In this document: positions 47,444 to 54,857 of the stretch, piece by piece | How positions within the stretch are numbered: the stretch's first letter is position 1 | How the letters are laid out: the number at the start of each line of letters is the position of its first letter | NCBI RefSeq assembly: GCF_016741775.1 | Contig: NZ_JAERRK010000024.1 | Span: 83,215 to 147,214 of the forward strand | Reading direction: 5' to 3' | Source: Streptomyces actinomycinicus | Lineage (GTDB): Bacteria; Actinomycetota; Actinomycetes; Streptomycetales; Streptomycetaceae | DNA: 64,000 nucleotides | The notes under the pieces: model-generated | Database searches by the model: none | The model's input: the letters and a program-made list of their open reading frames with translations, nothing else | Told to the model about the DNA's origin: nothing | Translations under genes and position numbers: made by a program

Positions 47444-48504
47444 CCCCGCCCCCCGCCGCACCCGGCAGGTCGTTCAACGCGAGCATCCCCGGGGCCGACG
47501 ACCTGATCCGCCTGCACCTCAGCGAGAGCCCCTACGGCGCCAGCAAGACGGCTCTGCAGGCGGCCGAGCGCGAGCTGGGGCGGGTCAACGTCTACCCGGA
47601 CCCCGAGCGCCAGGAGCTGATCCACGCGCTCGCGGAGCACTGGGACGTCACCCCGGAGCACATCGCGGTCGCCAACGGCAGCGACGAACTGGTCCTCGCC
47701 ACCTCGCTCACCTTCGGCGACCGCGGCCGCCCCGGCCTCGTCACCGAGGGCACCTTCCCCGGCTACCGCACCTGCCTGGAAATGACGGGCCGCGGCTGCA
47801 CCTCCGTACCGCTGAGCGGCACGGCCATCGACACGGAGGGCTTCGCAGCGCTGCTGCCCGAGCACGGGATCGGCTACCTCTGCAACCCGCACAACCCCAG
47901 CGGAGCGGCCCACACCCGAGAGGAACTCGCCGCCCTGGTCGAGGCCTCCGGGCGCAGCGGGGTGCCGCTGGTGTTCGACGAGGCCTACATGGAGTTCGCC
48001 GGCCCGGACGTCCCGCAGGCCCGCGAACTGCTGGAGGAGGGCGCGCCGGTCGTCGCGCTGCGCACCTTCTCCAAGGCCTACGGCCTGGCCGCGCTGCGCA
48101 TCGGCTACGCCGTCGGGCAGCCCGCGCTGATCACGGCGCTGCGGCAGACGCTGCGTTCCCTGCCGTTCAGCGTGAACCGGCTCGGGCAGGCGGCGGCCGT
48201 CAGCGCCCTCGGCGACCGGGACTTCCTCGACGGGGTGCGCCGGTCCAACGCCGAGCGGCGCAGCTGGTTCACCGCGGAACTGGACCGCCGCGGCCGGGGC
48301 CATCTGCCCTCCATGACCAACTTCGTCGCGGTCGCGGCCCGGGACTGCGCCCTGGCACAGGACCGTCTCGCCGCCGATTTCGGCATTCTCGTTCGCAATG
48401 CAGGGCTGTTCGGATTCCCCGGGTACATACGCACGTCGCTCGGCACCCAGGAGGACCTCGTCCGGTTCCTGGACGCCCTCGACGAGATCGAGAAAAACCC
48501 CTGA
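47440..48504 (+). CDS. marG: MarG-like PLP aminotransferase (HisC type)
   Basis: The 354-residue class I/II aminotransferase has a HisC-like layout: LIRLHLSESPYGAS, NGSDELVL, YLCNPHNPSGA, VFDEAY (D180) and the PLP lysine K212 in TFSKAYGLAALRIGYA. Histidinol-phosphate aminotransferase is the nearest housekeeping family, but the operon points to transamination of Trp to indolepyruvate and back from beta-methylindolepyruvate to beta-methyltryptophan. It overlaps the cupin gene by four bases. Confidence 0.9.
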   Translation: MTPPPAAPGRSFNASIPGADDLIRLHLSESPYGASKTALQAAERELGRVNVYPDPERQELIHALAEHWDVTPEHIAVANGSDELVLATSLTFGDRGRPGLVTEGTFPGYRTCLEMTGRGCTSVPLSGTAIDTEGFAALLPEHGIGYLCNPHNPSGAAHTREELAALVEASGRSGVPLVFDEAYMEFAGPDVPQARELLEEGAPVVALRTFSKAYGLAALRIGYAVGQPALITALRQTLRSLPFSVNRLGQAAAVSALGDRDFLDGVRRSNAERRSWFTAELDRRGRGHLPSMTNFVAVAARDCALAQDRLAADFGILVRNAGLFGFPGYIRTSLGTQEDLVRFLDALDEIEKNP

Positions 48505-48572
48505 TGTGACTTCTGGAACTTTTCCGGGATGCCCGGCGAAACCGCTGAACGAGAACGACAAGGAGCAATGAC

Positions 48573-49616
48573 GTGTTCCGTCAAGACCCCCTGAACACGA
48601 TCCTCGCGCTGGGCTCCGGGTTCACGCCCACCGCCGTGCGCATGACCGCGACCCTCCGCCTGCCCGACCTGGTGGAGCAGGGGCACCGGAGCGTGGCCGC
48701 GCTGGCCGCCGAGACCGGCACCGACGAGCAGTCCCTGGGCCGCGTCCTGCACTACGTCAGCCTCCTCGGCCTCTTCTCGGAGGCCGAGGCCCCCGAGGGC
48801 GGGGAGAAGACCTACGAGCTGACCGACGTGGGCCGGGTGCTGCTCAGCGACCACCCGAGCAACCTGCGCCGCTGGCTGGACTACGAGGACCCCAGCCGGG
48901 CGATGGAGGCCCGCTTCGAGCCGGCCATCGGCAGGCTCATGGACGCCGTGCGCACCGGTCTGCCGGTGTACGAGCAGGCGCACGGGCGGCCCTTCTGGGC
49001 GGACCTCGAGGCCCACCCGGACATCGAGAAGTCCTTCAACGCGGGCATCGCCCGCATCGCCGGCCGGCTCGTCCCGGAACTGGCCCGGATCTACGACTGG
49101 GCGTCCGTCAAGCACGTCGTGGACGTCGGCGGCGGCAACGGCTCGCTGCTGCTGAAGCTGCTCACCGAGCACCCGGCGCTGCGCGGCACCCTGCTGGAGC
49201 TGGAGAGCGTCATCGAGGAGGCCAAGGGCACGACCGCCCAGGTCGCCGACCGCTGCGAGCTGGTACCGGGCAGCTTCTTCGAGCCGATGCCGGCCGGCGG
49301 CGACGTCTACCTGATCGCCAACACGCTGCACAACTGGAGCGACCGGGACGCGGTCCGCATCCTCGGCCGCTGTGCCGAGGCCCTCGAGGCCGGCGGCCGG
49401 GTCGTCGTCGTGGAGCGGCTGCTGGACAGCGGCAAGGACCCGGTGATGGCGAGCTACGCCGACCTGCTGATGCTGGTCCTGCTCGGCGGCCGGGAGCGCA
49501 GCCTGGACGATCTGCGCACCCTCGGCGGCGAGGTGGGGCTCACCCTCACGGACGCGAAGAAGTTCGAGCTGCCCGGACACTGGCTGATCGAGTTCACCAA
49601 GGGGGAGACGCGGTGA
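48573..49616 (+). CDS. marF: MarF-like SAM methyltransferase (indole/oxindole N-methylation)
   Basis: The 347-residue protein belongs to the plant-like O-methyltransferase (Methyltransf_2) family. It has an N-terminal winged-helix dimerisation region, SAM motif I DVGGGNGSLL (184-193), and NTLHNWSDRDAVRIL with the catalytic-type histidine. In the maremycin pathway the corresponding enzyme is reported to methylate the indole nitrogen, which agrees with the N-methyl oxindole of FR900452. Its stop overlaps the start of the MarE-like gene (ATGA type). Confidence 0.82.
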   Translation: MFRQDPLNTILALGSGFTPTAVRMTATLRLPDLVEQGHRSVAALAAETGTDEQSLGRVLHYVSLLGLFSEAEAPEGGEKTYELTDVGRVLLSDHPSNLRRWLDYEDPSRAMEARFEPAIGRLMDAVRTGLPVYEQAHGRPFWADLEAHPDIEKSFNAGIARIAGRLVPELARIYDWASVKHVVDVGGGNGSLLLKLLTEHPALRGTLLELESVIEEAKGTTAQVADRCELVPGSFFEPMPAGGDVYLIANTLHNWSDRDAVRILGRCAEALEAGGRVVVVERLLDSGKDPVMASYADLLMLVLLGGRERSLDDLRTLGGEVGLTLTDAKKFELPGHWLIEFTKGETR

Positions 49617-50464
49617 AGCGCTCGCTGAACCCGGACGAGCCCAACGCCCTGCTGTCGTACGACTTCGACCGGGGCAGCAACTACGAGAACGTCCTGAACC
49701 TCACCGACGCCCTCGGCGCGCTGGTCCCGGAGAGCGAGACCGAACACCCCGACCAGCGGTTCTTCCAGGTCACGCATCTCATCACCGAGTACGCCTGGGT
49801 GCAGATCCACTACGAGCTGCGCCGGGCGATCACCCACCTGGACAACGACCGCCACCAGCAGGCGGTACGGCTGTTCGACCGGGCCACCGGCCTGAGCGAG
49901 GTCACGGTGCAGGCGGTACGGCTGCTCACCGACCATCTGCCGCAGCACAGCCTGCTGATGATGCGCAACGCCCTGCCCGAGGACGCCACCGGCCTGGACT
50001 CCCCCGGCTACCGGAACCTGCGCCGGGTGGCCCGCCCGGTGTGGAAGGCGTACGAGCAGGCGGTGGAGCGCGCCGGGCTGTCCCTGCAGGACGTGATCGC
50101 CCAGCAGGACGACGGCTACACCGGTCCCAGCTCGCCGCAGGCGCAGTCGCTGGCCCTGGTCCGCGAGGCGATGCTCAAGCTGGACAGCAGCGTCTCCGGC
50201 TGGAAGCAGCACCACCTGATCATGGTCTGGTCGCAGCTGGGCGGACAGCCGGGGCTGCGCAAGGAGAACGCCGAGGACGGGGCGGCGGAGCTGCCGCAGA
50301 GCCTGGGCGGGCGGTCGCTGTCCACGCTGGAGTCCCGTTCGCAGCTGCCGCTGTTCCCGGAGCTGTGGCGGGCGGCGGAGGAGGCGTACTGGCTGCTGGG
50401 GACCCGGCACGACACCGACGCCCCGGTGCGGGGCAGCGGCAACGGGTGCCCCGTGCAGCACTGA
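49613..50464 (+). CDS. marE: MarE-like tryptophan 2,3-dioxygenase-superfamily haem enzyme (2-oxindole formation)
   Basis: The 283-residue protein is alpha-helical and related to tryptophan 2,3-dioxygenase. FFQVTHLITEYAWVQIHYEL (50-69) matches the substrate-pocket helix of TDO, and H201 in WKQHHLIMV aligns with the proximal haem ligand. The GTGG loop that follows in true TDOs is missing (LGGQPG here), as expected for the divergent MarE group, which inserts one oxygen to give 2-oxindole instead of opening the ring. It is the last gene of the rightward operon. Confidence 0.88.
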   Translation: MKRSLNPDEPNALLSYDFDRGSNYENVLNLTDALGALVPESETEHPDQRFFQVTHLITEYAWVQIHYELRRAITHLDNDRHQQAVRLFDRATGLSEVTVQAVRLLTDHLPQHSLLMMRNALPEDATGLDSPGYRNLRRVARPVWKAYEQAVERAGLSLQDVIAQQDDGYTGPSSPQAQSLALVREAMLKLDSSVSGWKQHHLIMVWSQLGGQPGLRKENAEDGAAELPQSLGGRSLSTLESRSQLPLFPELWRAAEEAYWLLGTRHDTDAPVRGSGNGCPVQH

Positions 50465-50477
50465 ACCGGCCGTGACG

Positions 50478-50519
50478 AGAGAGCGGGCCGCCGACCTCGA
50501 GGTCGGCGGCCCGCTCTCT
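50478..50519. terminator. Perfect 20-bp-arm bidirectional terminator
   Basis: AGAGAGCGGGCCGCCGACCT is followed after CG by its exact reverse complement, then TTTGTT on the plus strand. It lies between the convergent MarE-like and thioesterase genes and should stop transcription from both operons. Confidence 0.92.
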
Positions 50520-50578
50520 TTGTTGCCCCACCGGCCCGCGCGCTGCTGCCGGCGGCCCCTCCGGCGGTGCCGCGCCGG

Positions 50579-51301
50579 TCAGCGGCCCGCGCGCTGCTGT
50601 GCCAGTTCCAGCAGGCGGGCCGTGACCTCCTCGAAGCGCTCGTGCGGGAAGAAGTGGCCGCCCTCGAAGCCCTCGGCGCGGTGCGCGCCGCGCGTGTAGT
50701 GCCGCCAGTCGGCCATCACCTCGGGCGGGGTGTCCGCGTCGCCGGTGCCGTACCAGCTGATGAGGTCGCTCGGCAGGGGCTCGGGCGCCGGGTCGGGCCG
50801 GTGACCGGCGACCAGGGCGAGGTCGCCGCGGATGACCGGCACGAACTGGTGGCGCATCGGGGACCGGCGTACCTCCGGCGGGATGCGGCCGTGGTCGGCG
50901 AGCGCGTCGAGGAGGGCGTCGTCGTCACCCAGGCCGAGCAGCGGGCCGTAGGGCGACGCGCCGAGCAGATGCGGTGGGCGGGTCGCGGCGACGACGACGA
51001 ACTCGGGAGCGGGCCGGCCGAGCGCGTGCAGGGCGCGGGCGGCCTCGTAGGCCAGCAGGCCGCCCATGCTGTGGCCGAGGAGCGCGTACCGGCCCGGCGG
51101 GTCGATGCGCAGGGCGAGGTCGGTGGCCGCCTCGCGCAGGGTCGCCTGCCGGGGCTCGCGGGAGCGCAGGCCCTTGCCGGCGATCTCCAGGGGCAGCGCC
51201 CGCAGCTGCGGCGGCAGTTCCCGCCGCCAGCGCACGAAGCTGCGGGCGGAGCCGCCGGCGTGCGGCACGCAGTACAGGGTGAGGGGTTCCGGCGCCGTCA
51301 C
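50579..51301 (-). CDS. Type II thioesterase
   Basis: The 240-residue alpha/beta hydrolase has the family opening LYCVPHAGGSARSFVRW, nucleophile S78 in LLGHSMGGLLAY, an Asp in YGTGDADTPP and the catalytic His in EGGHFFPHER. Such enzymes clear misprimed carrier proteins in NRPS and PKS pathways. Its GTG overlaps the stop of the upstream adenylating-enzyme gene (GTGA), so it is the last gene of a four-gene coupled operon. By position marD. Confidence 0.92.
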   Translation of the reverse strand: MTAPEPLTLYCVPHAGGSARSFVRWRRELPPQLRALPLEIAGKGLRSREPRQATLREAATDLALRIDPPGRYALLGHSMGGLLAYEAARALHALGRPAPEFVVVAATRPPHLLGASPYGPLLGLGDDDALLDALADHGRIPPEVRRSPMRHQFVPVIRGDLALVAGHRPDPAPEPLPSDLISWYGTGDADTPPEVMADWRHYTRGAHRAEGFEGGHFFPHERFEEVTARLLELAQQRAGR

Positions 51302-52698
51302 TTGTGGTGCTCGCCGGCGCTCAGGGGCTGGATGCGGACGGTCCGCGGCAGTTCGTTGCGGGTCAGCAGGGACCGCAGGTGGCGCCGCATGTCCGTCTCC
51401 GAGGGGGGCGCGGCCTCGTCCACGTAGACGTCGAGTTCCACGACGGCGGAGTCGTCGTCGAAGCCGGCGATCCGGGTCGCGGCGCGGACCACGCCGGGCA
51501 GTGACTCGGCGGCCCGGCGCACGGTGGCCGTGGACACCTTCTCGCCGCGCACCATCGCGAAGTCCGAGGAACGGCCGTGGATGTACACGTATCCGTCGTC
51601 GTCCACGTGCCCCATGTCGCCGGTCGCCAGCAGGTCCGGCTCGATCAGGTCGCCGCGCTTGGAGGGGGCCGGCTCGCCGACCCGGCGCCGGTAGACGGTG
51701 TCGGAACGCACCAGCAGCTCCCGCTCCCCGGTGTCGGTGGGGCGGGTGAGGACCTCGACGCCGGCCACGGGCAGGCCGACCGAGCCGTGCCGGTGCGGGG
51801 GCTCGCGGTGCGCGGCGAGCGTGGACACCCGGGGACCGGCCTCGGTCAGCCCGTAGGTCACGTACAGACCCAGCTCCTGGTTGAGTTTCAGCAGCCGGGA
51901 GACGTACGACGGGTCGAGGGCCTGGCCGCCGACGGTGAGCGTGCGCAGCGGGGCGGGCAGTTCGCCGCCCGCGGTGACGACCGACTTGACCAGGCTCGGG
52001 GTGAGGGACGAGAGGGTGACGTCCCGGGCGGTGACCGTCTCCAGGTAGTTGGCCACCGAGAACGGCGGGCCGGCCATGACCAGGCTGGAGCCGCTGACGA
52101 GACCGCCCAGTACCTGCGCCACCAGGGCGAAGGAGTAGTAGACCGGCAGGCTGACCAGCGCGGTGTCACCCGGCCGCTGGCCGATGGAGCGGCTGTGCCG
52201 GCGGGCGTTGCGCAGCAGGGCGTCCATCCGGTGCAGGCAGCCGGTGGCCATGCCGGAGGTGCCGGAACTCATCAGGATCACGTGGCCGGGCCCGTGGTGC
52301 AGGTACGGCCAGTCGGTGAAGACGCCCAGGTCGGCGCCGCCGATGTGGGTGACGCCGGTGACGCCCTCCGTGCGGATCGCCGCCCGGACCAGCGCGCAGG
52401 CACCCAGTTCGCGGGCCACCTCGCGGACCCGGGTGACCGGGGTCGAGGGAGACAGCAGGACGGGGGTGTGTCCGGCGAGGGAGACGGCGAAGAAGAACCG
52501 CAGGGCGCGGATGCCGTTGGGCAGGGCGATCACGACGACGGCGCCGGGCGGGGCGGGCAGCGCCGCGAACCGGTCCACCAGAGCGGGCAGCTCGGGCAGG
52601 CCGGCGTCCCCGGCCGGCGACACCTCTTCGATGCGGGCGAGGAACTCGGCCACCAGGGCGGGGTCGAGGTGCTGCTCCGTCATGTTCTGCGGGGTCAT
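51298..52698 (-). CDS. Class I adenylate-forming enzyme with truncated C terminus
   Basis: The 466-residue protein has the AMP-binding P-loop VILMSSGTSGMATG, VTYGLTEAGPR (a5) and LLATGDMGHVDDDGYVYIHGR (a7/a8 hinge). The C-terminal domain stops at RTVRIQPLSAGEHHK, so the usual PxxxxGK lysine (A10) is not in its normal context; only the terminal Lys could substitute. It is translationally coupled to the KS-like gene upstream and the thioesterase downstream. It may activate a small carboxylic acid or assist hydrolysis. Substrate cannot be predicted. By position marC. Confidence 0.85.
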   Translation of the reverse strand: MTPQNMTEQHLDPALVAEFLARIEEVSPAGDAGLPELPALVDRFAALPAPPGAVVVIALPNGIRALRFFFAVSLAGHTPVLLSPSTPVTRVREVARELGACALVRAAIRTEGVTGVTHIGGADLGVFTDWPYLHHGPGHVILMSSGTSGMATGCLHRMDALLRNARRHSRSIGQRPGDTALVSLPVYYSFALVAQVLGGLVSGSSLVMAGPPFSVANYLETVTARDVTLSSLTPSLVKSVVTAGGELPAPLRTLTVGGQALDPSYVSRLLKLNQELGLYVTYGLTEAGPRVSTLAAHREPPHRHGSVGLPVAGVEVLTRPTDTGERELLVRSDTVYRRRVGEPAPSKRGDLIEPDLLATGDMGHVDDDGYVYIHGRSSDFAMVRGEKVSTATVRRAAESLPGVVRAATRIAGFDDDSAVVELDVYVDEAAPPSETDMRRHLRSLLTRNELPRTVRIQPLSAGEHHK

Positions 52699-53243
52699 GT
52701 TCTCGGGAGCCTCCGCGTGGGCGTCGGCCCACTGACGACCAGGCAGTGCGCCTGGTGCTTGCCTTCGTCGGTCGTGGCGTGGGTGACGACCAGGACGTGC
52801 GCGGCGCCGGGCGGGTCGCCGAGCAGCCAGTCGCCGCACAGGGCTCTGGCCAGCGGCGCGGCCGGCGCCAGGGGCATGGGCAGCATCGACACCGGCCCGT
52901 GGAAGCCGAACGCCGAACAGACCATGCCGATCAGGGCACCCGGGCCGGCGCCGGCGAACCGCATGGGCGAGAGCCGGCCCTGCGGGACGGCGTCGGCGAG
53001 CGCGCGCAGGGTGATCCGGGTGGCGTGCTCGCTCACCCCGATCACCCCGACCTCCTCGGGCCGGTCGGGGGCGGCTGTGCCGCACTCCTGCAGCGCGGCC
53101 GCCACGGCCTCGGCCATCAGCCAGGCCACCGGGTCGGCGTAGACCCCGGAGACACGGCGGCGGACCGTACGCGGGTCGTCCACCTCGACGGTCGCCGCGC
53201 CGGTGAGCACGGTGCCTTCGGGGCACCACTGGGCCTGGTTCAC
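52695..53243 (-). CDS. Truncated ketosynthase-like protein without catalytic Cys
   Basis: The 182-residue protein resembles the N-terminal half of a condensing enzyme: MRFAGAGPGALIGMVCSAFG then FHGPVSMLP occupies the place where a ketosynthase has its Cys loop, but the Cys is replaced (PMPLAPA instead of ACSS). It has no C-terminal His-containing half. It is coupled on both sides (GTGA with the active KS, ATGA with the adenylating enzyme). It may be a structural partner of the active KS, comparable to a chain-length-factor role. By position marB. Confidence 0.75.
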   Translation of the reverse strand: MNQAQWCPEGTVLTGAATVEVDDPRTVRRRVSGVYADPVAWLMAEAVAAALQECGTAAPDRPEEVGVIGVSEHATRITLRALADAVPQGRLSPMRFAGAGPGALIGMVCSAFGFHGPVSMLPMPLAPAAPLARALCGDWLLGDPPGAAHVLVVTHATTDEGKHQAHCLVVSGPTPTRRLPRT

Positions 53244-54394
53244 GCCGGTCCCCCGTCCGTCGCCGCCAGCAGGAGGCAGGTGTTGAAGCCCCCGAAGCCG
53301 AGGGTGAGGCTGATGCCGAGGGTGCCGGTGATCTTCCGGCCGCCGCCGGCCGCCAGGGGCAGCGTGAGTTCCGGCATGACGGTGCGGGTCTGGTGGAGCG
53401 GGGGCACGGTGCCGTGCCGCAGCGCGAGGAGCAGGGCGACGGCCTCCAGGGCGCCGGTGGCGCCGAGGGTGTGGCCGAAGGCGGGCTTGGTGGCGAAGAC
53501 GACCGGGCCCGGCTCGTCACGGAAGACGGTGCCGTAACAGGCGGCTTCCGCCGTGTCGTTGGCGAGGGTGCCGGTCCCGTGGGCGTTGATCACGGCGATG
53601 TCGGCGGGGTCCGCACCGGCCCGGGCCAGGGCGCGCCGCACGGCGAGGACCGCCCCGGCGCCGGTGTCGTCGGGGGCGGTGGGGCCGGTGCCGTCGTTGG
53701 ACGCGCCCCAGCCGGCCAGTTCACCCAGGATGCGGGCGCCGCGCGCGGTGGCCGCGGCCCGGGTCTCCAGCAGCAGGAAGCCAGCGCCCTCGCCGAAGAG
53801 GGTGCCGTCGCGGCCGGTGTCGAAGGGGCGGACGGTGCCGGAGGCGGAGAGGGTGCCGAGCGCCTGGTGGCCGAGGAGCTTGCCGGTGGTCAGCAGGTCG
53901 ATGCCGCCGCACAGGCAGCGCTCGGCCTCACCGCCGGTGAGCAGGGCGGCGCCGGCCAGCAGCGCGTCGGCGCCGGACGAGCAGGCGGTGCTCACCGATG
54001 CGGACCGGGCCACGCCGAGCTGCCGGGCGACGGTGTCGGTCAGGGTGTGCGGCGGGATCTCGGCGGCGTCGTCCAGGTGCGGGCCGAGGCTGCTGCCGAG
54101 GACGAGGGTGTCGACGTCCCCGGCCGGGCAGCCGGCGTGGCGCAGGGCGGCGGACGCGGTGGTGACGGCGAGCCGGACCTGGCGCTCGGACGGGGGGCCG
54201 GCCGGGACGCCGTCCGTCAGGAGAGCCGCGGCGGGTGCCGGCAGCGGGCCGTCGGCCGGGAGGGGCCGGATGCCGCTGCGGCCGTTCATCAGCTGCTGCC
54301 ATACCCCGTCGAGGCCGTCACCGAGCGCTGTGGTCCAGCCGATTCCGGTGATGCACACGGCCCGGTCGCGGTCGGCGACTTCAGACCCCCCCAA
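53240..54394 (-). CDS. FabF-like beta-ketoacyl synthase
   Basis: The 384-residue KS II-type enzyme has catalytic C138 (VSTACSSGADALL), H273 (INAHGTGTLAND) and H309 (KPAFGHTLGATG), all intact, and the FGGFN loop near the C terminus. It starts with TTG at 54394 after GGGGGATTAA. It is the first gene of a four-gene operon with the KS-like protein, adenylating enzyme and thioesterase. Together with the ACP at 43627 it could elongate the short chain needed for a cyclopentenone. By position marA. Confidence 0.9.
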   Translation of the reverse strand: MGGSEVADRDRAVCITGIGWTTALGDGLDGVWQQLMNGRSGIRPLPADGPLPAPAAALLTDGVPAGPPSERQVRLAVTTASAALRHAGCPAGDVDTLVLGSSLGPHLDDAAEIPPHTLTDTVARQLGVARSASVSTACSSGADALLAGAALLTGGEAERCLCGGIDLLTTGKLLGHQALGTLSASGTVRPFDTGRDGTLFGEGAGFLLLETRAAATARGARILGELAGWGASNDGTGPTAPDDTGAGAVLAVRRALARAGADPADIAVINAHGTGTLANDTAEAACYGTVFRDEPGPVVFATKPAFGHTLGATGALEAVALLLALRHGTVPPLHQTRTVMPELTLPLAAGGGRKITGTLGISLTLGFGGFNTCLLLAATDGGPA

Positions 54395-54444
54395 TTAATC
54401 CCCCAAGTGCTCCGAGAATGGCTCCGAGCGTTGCTCTGTTTGAC

Positions 54445-54462
54445 CTCGATTTGCTGATCGAG
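54445..54462. promoter_or_regulatory. Inverted repeat in an AT-rich promoter region upstream of the third operon
   Basis: CTCGAT and ATCGAG flank TTGCTG, about 50 bases upstream of the TTG start of the ketosynthase gene. The adjacent 54455-54495 stretch is unusually AT-rich for this chromosome. It is a plausible operator or promoter element for the leftward operon. The rest of the 54395-54857 spacer, including the promoter of the M4 protease, shows nothing else I can name. Confidence 0.4.
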
Positions 54463-54857
54463 ATTTATTTGCATAGCGCAATCTTATTTTAAACGACGGG
54501 TTCTGGGGTGGCAAGGGACGCCGGCCCCCGGTGTCCGATGACGCGTCAGCTCGCGTGCCGGTTCCGGCGGGACGGTCCGGCCGGACGCAGCCCCGCCCAA
54601 CAGTCCGTTTATCGAACCTGAACATCCGGACAACGAACCATTTCCGGCCAAGTTTGTGACGCGGTCCTGACAGATGGCCAGATCTCCTGCCACTCTGCCC
54701 AAGCCGACTCACAGCTACCCCACAGCTTCTGCACGTCTGTGTGAGCGGCTCAGCACGTGCACCTGGTTCCGCGCAACGCCCTGTTCTGCCCGGACGCCCC
54801 AACCCACCGTCCGGTCTCCCCTGGCCGCGGTCCTCCGTGGTCACGCAGAAGGAGTCA

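Noticed and set aside
34447..54394. A wholly new biosynthetic system
   Set aside because: The gene content and order agree with the known mar pathway, so novelty is limited to the polyketide part, the decayed AT and the leader element.
34367..54857. Integration site of the cluster as a mobile island
   Set aside because: I looked for tRNA genes, integrase genes and long direct repeats at both edges and saw none; insertion is inferred only from remembered synteny.
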